A stretch of 8,390 bases of DNA from contig CAKRIL010000061.1 in the NCBI GenBank assembly GCA_934343915.1, positions 1 through 8,390 on the forward strand. Reading direction: 5' to 3'. A program made the translations under genes and the position numbers. Source of the DNA: an uncultured Lachnospiraceae bacterium. GTDB lineage: Bacteria; Bacillota; Clostridia; Lachnospirales; Lachnospiraceae. A model generated the notes under the pieces. The model was not told where the DNA came from. It worked only from the letters and a program-made list of their open reading frames with translations, and did not search any database. This document shows, one piece after another, positions 1 through 5,084 of the stretch. How positions within the stretch are numbered: the stretch's first letter is position 1; every line of letters begins with the position of its first letter.

Positions 1-1
1 T

Positions 2-74
2 GGGGTCTTAGCTCAGCTGGGAGAGCATCTGCCTTACAAGCAGAGGGTCATAGGTTCGAGCCCTATAGGCCCCA
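2..74 (+). tRNA. tRNA-Val (anticodon TAC)
   Basis: The full cloverleaf can be folded by eye. A 7-bp acceptor stem pairs 2-8 with 67-73, the discriminator is A74, the anticodon loop CTTACAA at 33-39 puts TAC at 35-37, and the T-arm carries TTCGAGC. TAC reads valine GTA and, by wobble, other GTN codons. The 3' CCA is not encoded, so a CCA-adding enzyme must complete it. It lies 16 bases before tRNA-Leu and is probably part of a longer tRNA transcript that starts left of the window. Confidence 0.97.
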
Positions 75-90
75 TCAATTAAATATATAT

Positions 91-174
91 GCTGGTGTGG
101 TGGAATAGGAAGACGCAAAGGACTTAAAATCCTTCGGGAGCGATCCCGTGCCGGTTCAAGTCCGGCCACCAGCA
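91..174 (+). tRNA. tRNA-Leu (anticodon TAA)
   Basis: This is a class II tRNA of 84 nt. The acceptor stem pairs 91-97 with 167-173 and the discriminator is A174. The anticodon stem AAGGA/TCCTT encloses loop CTTAAAA with TAA at 125-127. A long variable arm (CGGGA-GCGA-TCCCG) and a T-arm GCCGG/CCGGC with loop TTCAAGT are clear. It reads leucine UUA/UUG. CCA is not encoded. It is the last gene of the leading tRNA group and is followed at once by a terminator. Confidence 0.97.
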
Positions 175-181
175 TTATTTT

Positions 182-215
182 AAGAAATATGACTTATGTT
201 GTATTTCTTTTTTTT
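182..215 (+). terminator. Intrinsic terminator of the tRNA-Val/Leu transcript
   Basis: AAGAAATA (182-189) pairs with TATTTCTT (202-209), extendable by a T-G pair, around a 10-base loop, and an eight-T run ends at 215. The stem is AT-rich and so weak, but its position 7 bases after tRNA-Leu and the long T run fit a rho-independent terminator. Confidence 0.7.
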
Positions 216-393
216 GTTCTTTGTCAATAGTTGCGGTGTTTTTTTATGTAGTATTACATATTGTTGTGTTGAAAGAAATTTTAATCTGTCTTTATGTAGC
301 CATAAGTTTATAACTAATATTTTATTAGCAGTCATAGGTACCCCATACTGACGTTTGATAAAACAAACACGTACAATCGTAAACTATTTTTAC

Positions 394-423
394 TTGCAAT
401 GTTACTATAAAATGGACTATAAT
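394..423 (+). promoter_or_regulatory. Likely SigA promoter of the lipoprotein gene
   Basis: A -35 like TTGCAA (394-399) and a perfect -10 TATAAT (418-423) are 18 bases apart. Transcription would start near 430, giving a leader of roughly 58 nt before the ATG at 488. The -35 is two mismatches from consensus, so the promoter is probably moderate. A TATAAA at 406-411 has no usable -35 at the right distance. Confidence 0.6.
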
Positions 424-487
424 CACAAGAGGATAAAGTTATGCTATGACATATGAACATTTTAAAACAACAAGGAGGATAAAGTGT

Positions 488-1696
488 ATGAGAAACAAAT
501 TATTGGCAGCAGTATTAATAATATTCGTTTTCTTGACGGGGTGTGGAGGACAAGAAAACGGAAAGTATGCGAATAATAATCAATCCGGTGAAGAAAAGTT
601 GACGTATGATGATGAGATACAAGATAAGAACGAAGCGACAAACACAGAAGACTCACAGGAGCAAACTAGAGAAGAATATAGCGGTTATGTCAATACAATA
701 GGAAACTCTTTTGCCAATTTAAATTATCAATGTAATTTTAAGACTGACTCATATGCACAGACAGGTCGTGTAACATCTCAAGGGGATGATATTTATTTTT
801 ATGAGTTAGGTTATATTTATCAATTGAATTCAGAAGGTGATAAAAAAATAATATGTTCAGCAAAAGACGCTTCGAGTTTAAATATAATTGGAGACACATT
901 GTATTTTTTGGAAGGTACTGAAATTTACAGTGTAAAGATAAATGGGGGCGAAAAAGAAGAATTATTAATAAAGGTTCTTGCTCCATTTATTATTTGTGAC
1001 AATAATCTTTATTATATAACAAGTTCTAATGTATCCGCAACTAGGTACGAATATTTTATATGTAGGTACAAAATAAATGGAGGTGGACCTCAAGCGTCTG
1101 TAAGTGTGGGAGAATCTTTGCCTACATTGGTAGCAATTAATCAGGAACAAAATGATTCGGTGATTTTTTATTATCAGATGGAGAATTATCAACACCCGCA
1201 TTATAATGCGTTAAATTATGCGCGCTATTATTTAGGTAGCTATGATTTTGAAAGTGGAAATACAATAGGTAAAGAAATGATTGCTCCTATATATAATAGT
1301 CATTCATATTTTGCTGCTATCCCTTCGGATAATTATATTTATGCTTCATGGTATTGTACCAGTTTTGACAGAGATGCTTATGAAGTTAGTTGCCTTGATA
1401 AAACGAATTTTGAATTGATATCTGATAAAGAAAGTTCGCGATACATTATACCAGTAAATTCTACTGCCAATGACTTAGTACTCAAGGCAAATTCAAGTTT
1501 AGTGTTTGCGTCAGCCGATTCAATTCAAAACCCTAATGTATATGGCATTCAAGAAGAATATACAATTTTACGTGAGGAAACACAAGTAGCGGAGGTATAT
1601 ATTGTAGGTGATTATATTTATTATACAATGACCGATTATCATAATTCGAATTTGTATCGAATTCGAATTGATGGTACTGGATGGGAAGAGTTATAA
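488..1696 (+). CDS. Secreted lipoprotein with DUF5050-like beta-propeller repeats
   Basis: This predicted extracytoplasmic lipoprotein has 402 aa and no known enzyme motif. I start it at ATG 488, not ATG 446, because AAGGAGG (472-478) lies 9 bases upstream and this start gives a classic lipoprotein signal: MRNK, a hydrophobic stretch, then lipobox L16-T17-G18-C19. Cys19 would be lipidated and the protein held on the outer face of the membrane. An acidic Asn/Glu/Asp-rich linker follows (about 20-75). The rest repeats short blades of the form GDxIYY...LYRIxxDGTG, clearest at the C-terminus (IDGTGWEEL), plus IYSVKINGG and ICRYKINGG. These resemble DUF5050/low-complexity beta-propeller proteins common in clostridia, which probably bind partners or sugars; that role is inference. 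The gene is visibly more AT-rich than the genes from 1925 onward. No close downstream terminator is seen. Confidence 0.85.
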   Translation: MRNKLLAAVLIIFVFLTGCGGQENGKYANNNQSGEEKLTYDDEIQDKNEATNTEDSQEQTREEYSGYVNTIGNSFANLNYQCNFKTDSYAQTGRVTSQGDDIYFYELGYIYQLNSEGDKKIICSAKDASSLNIIGDTLYFLEGTEIYSVKINGGEKEELLIKVLAPFIICDNNLYYITSSNVSATRYEYFICRYKINGGGPQASVSVGESLPTLVAINQEQNDSVIFYYQMENYQHPHYNALNYARYYLGSYDFESGNTIGKEMIAPIYNSHSYFAAIPSDNYIYASWYCTSFDRDAYEVSCLDKTNFELISDKESSRYIIPVNSTANDLVLKANSSLVFASADSIQNPNVYGIQEEYTILREETQVAEVYIVGDYIYYTMTDYHNSNLYRIRIDGTGWEEL

Positions 1697-1749
1697 ATAT
1701 AGAAGTATTTAAATGATTGCTATGGGAACATTGGAAGATGAGGTAATAA

Positions 1750-2925
1750 ATGCTTATAATAAAGAACGGACTGGTTCACGATGCAGTGAATCAGAAGCCA
1801 TACATAGCGGATATTGTGGTAGAAAATGGAAAAATAAAAGACATAAATTCAAAATGTACAGTAGTAGGTACAATGTACGATAGTGCTAGTCGTACAGTTG
1901 AGGTTTTGGATGTCAAGGGACTTAATGTATATCCGGGACTCGTCGATGCACACAGCCATCTTGGGCTTGATGGATATGCAGTGGGCTTTGCGAGTCAGGA
2001 TTACAATGAGATGAATGATATTGTCACACCGCAGCTTCGCGCAATAGATGGTTTTTACCCGCAGGATGAGACTGTGAAGCTTGCACGCGAGGGAGGCGTA
2101 ACCTGCGTGGGAACAGGTCCGGGAAGCTCCAATGTTCTCGGGGGAATGTTCATGGCAGTAAAGACATACGGACACAGAGTGGATGATATGGTTGTCAAGT
2201 TCCCTGTCGCAATGAAGTGTGCATTCGGCGAGAATCCCAAGATGTGCTATAAGGATAAGGGAAACTATTCGAGAATGACAACGGCATTCAGACTCAGAGA
2301 TATGCTTAAGAGGACGGAGGAGTATGATATTAAGCTTCAGGGAGCTGCGGAGGATGACAGCAGGCTTCCGCCGTATGATGCCAAGCTTGAAGCTTTGCTT
2401 CCGGTCATAAGAGGAGAGCTGCCGTTGAAGGCACATGCTCACAGAGCGGATGATATATTTACAGCGATAAGAATAGCCAAGGAATTTGGTGTGGGACTTA
2501 CTATTGAGCATTGCACCGATGGTGCACTGATAGCGGACGATTTGGCTAAGGAGGGATTTCCGATTGCCGTCGGACCATCATTCGGCCATGCGACGAAGTA
2601 TGAGCTTAGAAATAAATCATTTACAACACCTGGAATACTCGCGAAGGCGGGATGTCAGGTATCAATCATAACGGATGCCCCTGTGATTCCGCAGCAGTAC
2701 CTTGCATTATGTGCAGGACTGGCAGTCAGGTCGGGAATGGATGAGTTCGCTGCCCTTCAGGCGATAACAATTAATCCTGCCAAGCATCTTACCATTGAGA
2801 AGCGTGTGGGAAGCATAGAGGTCGGAAAAGATGCGGACTTTGCCATAAGTGCGGGCAATATCATGAGCTCTGAATCGGTATTGAAATATACAATTATAGA
2901 TGGTAAGATAGTATATGAAGGCTGA
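1750..2925 (+). CDS. Amidohydrolase-superfamily metal-dependent hydrolase (imidazolonepropionase-like)
   Basis: This 391-aa cytoplasmic protein has the amidohydrolase-superfamily layout: a small N-terminal beta domain (about 1-60), a TIM-barrel core, and a C-terminal beta segment with NPAKHLTIEKRVGSIEVGKDAD. Metal and catalytic candidates are H68 and H70 in DAHSH, H229/H231 in KAHAHR, H254 in EHCTDG and D309 in ITDAP. The GTGPGSSNVLGG stretch (121-132) and K156 region resemble uncharacterised COG1228-type hydrolases more than dihydroorotase or hydantoinase. It likely hydrolyses a cyclic amide or related C-N bond; the substrate cannot be read from sequence. The start at 1750 has a TGAGGT-like RBS at about 1738-1743. 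It lies 53 bases after the lipoprotein gene, with no clear promoter between, and probably shares a transcript with the zinc-ribbon gene. Residues about 36-51 look longer than usual and coincide with an inverted repeat. Confidence 0.88.
   Translation: MLIIKNGLVHDAVNQKPYIADIVVENGKIKDINSKCTVVGTMYDSASRTVEVLDVKGLNVYPGLVDAHSHLGLDGYAVGFASQDYNEMNDIVTPQLRAIDGFYPQDETVKLAREGGVTCVGTGPGSSNVLGGMFMAVKTYGHRVDDMVVKFPVAMKCAFGENPKMCYKDKGNYSRMTTAFRLRDMLKRTEEYDIKLQGAAEDDSRLPPYDAKLEALLPVIRGELPLKAHAHRADDIFTAIRIAKEFGVGLTIEHCTDGALIADDLAKEGFPIAVGPSFGHATKYELRNKSFTTPGILAKAGCQVSIITDAPVIPQQYLALCAGLAVRSGMDEFAALQAITINPAKHLTIEKRVGSIEVGKDADFAISAGNIMSSESVLKYTIIDGKIVYEG
1871..1900 (+). repeat. Inverted repeat inside the amidohydrolase coding sequence
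   Basis: GTACGA (1875-1880) and TCGTAC (1890-1895) are exact reverse complements around a 9-base loop. The arms extend with CAAT/ATTG if G1897 is bulged, giving about 10 bp. GTAC occurs four times in 1856-1895. It encodes residues about 41-51 of the amidohydrolase. Confidence 0.6.
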
Positions 2926-2961
2926 TGCAGCAGTGGGATGTCAGCAGAATAGGGGGAGAAT

Positions 2962-3366
2962 ATGAAAGTAACTTGCACAAGCTGTCATAAGAAGTTCGAC
3001 AATGATAAGTATTACGGAATATGTCCTAAGTGTGGTGCGTTTAACAGAATAAGCTATTCGGAGCAGGAGGATCATCAGCGTTTTCATGAGATGTACGACG
3101 ATACCAATGCACATTCGGAGTACGGAAAGCATGAGCGTTATCATGAGGAATATGACGATACCGCCACACACACAACGGTCAATGTATCTGACGGAGGTGT
3201 TAAGACAACATTTTCTGATGAGTCTAAGAAGCAGAAGAGGAACAAGCCGTCGGTTGCCAGGATAGTGTGGATTATCATTGTTGCCGCGTTTTTCTGTAAC
3301 TTTTTCACAAGAGTAATCATGATGCTCTTTTCGCATTTTCAATATATGAAAGTATTTGGGTGGTAG
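2962..3366 (+). CDS. Small zinc-ribbon membrane protein with duplicated His/Asp motif
   Basis: This 134-aa protein begins with a zinc-ribbon-like pair of knuckles, CTSC (C5, C8) and CPKC (C21, C24). Next comes a 14-residue motif present twice with a 19-residue period: HQRFHEMYDDTNAH (38-51) and HERYHEEYDDTATH (57-70). A Lys/Arg-rich segment (89-95) precedes one predicted membrane helix (about 99-123), so the N-terminal part is probably cytoplasmic by the positive-inside rule. It has a strong RBS, AGGGGGAG at 2951-2958, and lies 36 bases after the amidohydrolase gene, so co-transcription is likely. Zinc ribbons fused to a membrane helix are common in clostridia and mostly unassigned. I do not recognise a named family. 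The His/Asp repeat could bind metal, but that is inference. No convincing terminator follows. Confidence 0.8.
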   Translation: MKVTCTSCHKKFDNDKYYGICPKCGAFNRISYSEQEDHQRFHEMYDDTNAHSEYGKHERYHEEYDDTATHTTVNVSDGGVKTTFSDESKKQKRNKPSVARIVWIIIVAAFFCNFFTRVIMMLFSHFQYMKVFGW

Positions 3367-3412
3367 AGCTTTTAGGAAAAATGTGGATTTCTTCAAATAA
3401 TTAAAATAATTG

Positions 3413-3441
3413 TTGACAGAAAAAAGAACTTAGTATATAAT
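3413..3441 (+). promoter_or_regulatory. Consensus promoter of tRNA-Arg(ACG)
   Basis: TTGACA (3413-3418) and TATAAT (3436-3441) are both perfect and separated by the ideal 17 bases. An AT-rich tract (about 3395-3411) upstream could act as an UP element. Transcription would start near 3448, about 40 bases before the mature tRNA. Confidence 0.92.
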
Positions 3442-3449
3442 AATCAATG

Positions 3450-3481
3450 TTGTTGAGAAAGTGGTTCATTCACTTCAACAA
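3450..3481 (+). other. Hairpin in the 5' leader of pre-tRNA-Arg
   Basis: TTGTTGA (3450-3456) pairs with TCAACAA (3475-3481). An inner stem AGTG (3460-3463) pairs with CACT (3471-3474), with a three-base bulge (3457-3459) on the 5' side. The hairpin starts at about the predicted +1 and ends 6 bases before the tRNA. There is no T run, so it is not a terminator. Confidence 0.6.
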
Positions 3482-3487
3482 TGGTGA

Positions 3488-3561
3488 GTGCGTGTAGCTC
3501 AGCTGGATAGAGCGACTGGCTACGGACCAGTAGGTCGTGGGTTCGAATCCTGTCACGCACA
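3488..3561 (+). tRNA. tRNA-Arg (anticodon ACG)
   Basis: The acceptor stem GTGCGTG (3488-3494) pairs with CACGCAC (3554-3560) and the discriminator is A3561. The anticodon stem ACTGG/CCAGT encloses loop CTACGGA with ACG at 3522-3524. A34 is expected to be converted to inosine by TadA so that one tRNA reads CGU, CGC and CGA. The T-loop is TTCGAAT. CCA is not encoded. It is a single-gene unit with its own promoter and terminator. Confidence 0.97.
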
Positions 3562-3567
3562 TATTGA

Positions 3568-3597
3568 GAGACAATTCTTCGGGGTTGTCTCTTTTTT
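3568..3597 (+). terminator. Intrinsic terminator of tRNA-Arg with UUCG tetraloop
   Basis: GAGACAATTC (3568-3577) pairs with GGGTTGTCTC (3582-3591), including two G-T wobbles, around the loop TTCG closed by C-G, an extra-stable tetraloop. Six Ts follow (3592-3597). It begins 6 bases after the tRNA end. Confidence 0.92.
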
Positions 3598-3682
3598 GTG
3601 TACATGGTATAAGGATAGCATAAGACTCAATTAAGTAAGTGGAATATAATTAGGAAATAATCGGAAAAAATATATAGAAAGT

Positions 3683-3713
3683 GAAAAAGAAGTGGGGGAG
3701 CCACTTCTTTTTC
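3683..3713 (+). terminator. Perfect 13-bp terminator-like hairpin, possibly bidirectional
   Basis: GAAAAAGAAGTGG (3683-3695) pairs perfectly with CCACTTCTTTTTC (3701-3713) around GGGAG. The A5 and T5 runs lie at the stem base, so either strand gives a GC-containing stem followed by Us, as in bidirectional terminators. No gene lies between it and the tRNA-Arg terminator, so it may be a backup terminator, an insulator for the downstream operon, or the end of an unannotated short transcript. Confidence 0.6.
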
Positions 3714-3751
3714 GATGAGGGGAGTATAAATAATTAATAAGGGGTTATACA

Positions 3752-3771
3752 TAAGATATTTATATATCTTA
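3752..3771. repeat. 8-bp AT-rich inverted repeat
   Basis: TAAGATAT (3752-3759) and ATATCTTA (3764-3771) are exact reverse complements with a TTAT loop. There is no T run after it. It lies about 95 bases before the -35 of the methyltransferase operon. It could be a protein-binding palindrome or chance in AT-rich DNA. Confidence 0.45.
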
Positions 3772-3863
3772 CATAGAAGATTATACAGTATGAGATTGTA
3801 AATTGCAAGTATTTTTTAAAAAAAATGTCGAAAAAGGTCAGACAAAAATAGCATGAAATCAGT

Positions 3864-3892
3864 TTGACAAGGCGGTGACGTAGGGCTACAAT
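3864..3892 (+). promoter_or_regulatory. Promoter of the methyltransferase-peptidase-rdgB-phosphoesterase operon
   Basis: TTGACA (3864-3869) is perfect and TACAAT (3887-3892) differs from consensus at one base, with the ideal 17-base spacer. Transcription would start near 3899, about 25 bases before the ATG at 3924. No other convincing promoter appears before 8066, so the four following genes are probably one operon. Confidence 0.85.
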
Positions 3893-3923
3893 TACTATAT
3901 AAAATTATGAAACGGAGAATGGA

Positions 3924-5084
3924 ATGAAGACTTTTCCAATAGTTGTGCCTTGTCATTTTGGGCTTGAGGCGGTATTAAAGAGAGAGATAATTGATTTAGG
4001 GTATGATATTGAGCGCGTTGAGGATGGAAGAATCACTTTTTTGGGTGATGCAGAGGCATTGTGCCGCGCTAATGTATTTTTGAGAACAGCGGAGAGGGTA
4101 ATGATATGCGCGGGAAGATTTAAGGCATATACATTTGATGAGCTGTTCGAGGGCATTAAGAGTATTGAATGGGAGCAGTGGATTCCGAAGGACGGAAAGT
4201 TCTGGGTAACGAAGGCTACCACAGTCAACAGTAAGCTGTTCAGTTCATCAGATATACAGTCGATTGTTAAGAAGGCGATAGTTGAGAGACTTAAGGCATA
4301 TTATAATGTAAGCTGGTTTGAGGAGAGCGGAAGCGAGTATCCTATAAGAATATTTAACTATAAGGATGAGGTAGCCGTATGTATTGACAGCTCGGGAGAT
4401 TCCCTGCATAAGCGAGGATACAGACCGGTTGCAGGCAAGGCACCGATTTCGGAGACACTTGCAGCGGCGCTTATAATGCTCTCACCATGGAGAAAGGAGA
4501 GAATACTTGTAGACCCATTCTGCGGAAGCGGAACCATTCCGATAGAAGCGGCAATGATGGCTGCCAATATCGCTCCGGGAATGAACAGAAGCTTCACGGG
4601 CGAGAAGTGGGACAATATCATTAAGCGTTCACAGTGGTATGACTGTATCGATGAGGCTAATGATATGGTTGATATATCGGTTGACACGGATATTCAGGGA
4701 TATGATATAGACAGGGACGTGCTTAAAACCGCGAGAAAGAATGCAGAGAATGCGGGCGTTGCGAATCTGATTCATTTTCAGGAGCGTGCGGTCAAGGATC
4801 TGAGCCATCCGAAAAAGTATGGTTTTATAATTACGAATCCTCCGTATGGCGAGCGTCTTGAGGATAAGGAGACTCTTCCGGCGATATACAGCGAGTTCGG
4901 AAGGCAGTTCGCGGCGCTGGATTCATGGTCGGCGTACATGATTACATCATATACGGAGGCGGAGCGCTACTTCGGAAGAAAGGCGGACGCTAACAGAAAG
5001 ATATACAATGGTATGCTTAAGACCTACTACTATCAATTTCTTGGGCCTAAGCCGCCGAGACAGGGAAAGCAGGAGAAAAATTGA
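3924..5084 (+). CDS. THUMP-domain class I SAM-dependent RNA methyltransferase (RlmL/YpsC-like)
   Basis: This 386-aa protein matches the length and layout of the Bacillus YpsC-type family, related to the N-terminal half of E. coli RlmL, which makes N2-methylguanosine in 23S rRNA. It opens with the family-typical CHFGLEAVLKREI, continues with a THUMP RNA-binding region (about 55-160), then HKRGYRPVAGKAPISE leading into the Rossmann methyltransferase domain. DPFCGSGT (197-204) is the SAM-binding loop and NPPYGERL (305-312) is the N-methyltransferase catalytic motif IV. GYDIDRDVL supplies the acidic residue expected to bind the SAM ribose. The start has GGAG at 3915-3918, 5 bases upstream. It is first in the operon, and its stop overlaps the TTG start of the peptidase gene. 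The exact target base is inferred from family, not shown. Confidence 0.93.
   Translation: MKTFPIVVPCHFGLEAVLKREIIDLGYDIERVEDGRITFLGDAEALCRANVFLRTAERVMICAGRFKAYTFDELFEGIKSIEWEQWIPKDGKFWVTKATTVNSKLFSSSDIQSIVKKAIVERLKAYYNVSWFEESGSEYPIRIFNYKDEVAVCIDSSGDSLHKRGYRPVAGKAPISETLAAALIMLSPWRKERILVDPFCGSGTIPIEAAMMAANIAPGMNRSFTGEKWDNIIKRSQWYDCIDEANDMVDISVDTDIQGYDIDRDVLKTARKNAENAGVANLIHFQERAVKDLSHPKKYGFIITNPPYGERLEDKETLPAIYSEFGRQFAALDSWSAYMITSYTEAERYFGRKADANRKIYNGMLKTYYYQFLGPKPPRQGKQEKN

Larger units (their letters stand above)
175..487 (+). other. AT-rich gene-free leader between tRNA-Leu and the lipoprotein gene
   Basis: Apart from the terminator at its left end and the promoter and RBS at its right end, I see no gene here. 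The middle (about 216-390) is very AT-rich and holds only weak short inverted repeats, such as TATGTA/TACATA at 245-260 and CTAATA/TATTAG at 314-328. No recognisable riboswitch or T-box core was found by eye. Confidence 0.6.
3598..3863. other. Gene-free AT-rich spacer
   Basis: No plausible coding region on either strand and no RNA gene that I recognise. It holds a perfect 13-bp hairpin (3683-3713), an 8-bp AT palindrome (3752-3771) and a lone TATAAT (3645-3650) with a poor -35. The promoter of the next operon follows at 3864. Confidence 0.6.

Noticed and set aside
446..487. Upstream in-frame ATG adding 14 residues to the lipoprotein
   Set aside because: Its RBS is poorly placed, and the extra residues would precede a perfect lipoprotein signal peptide. 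ATG 488 has AAGGAGG at good spacing.
1602..1629. TTGTAG-16-TACAAT inside the lipoprotein gene as a promoter for the amidohydrolase
   Set aside because: The -35 is poor, the spacer is short and such matches are expected by chance in AT-rich coding DNA; co-transcription or another promoter is equally possible.
1849..2511. Minus-strand open frame of 220 codons opposite the amidohydrolase
   Set aside because: It has no RBS, no recognisable motif and a Cys/His/Ser-rich composition typical of an antisense shadow of a strongly coding gene.
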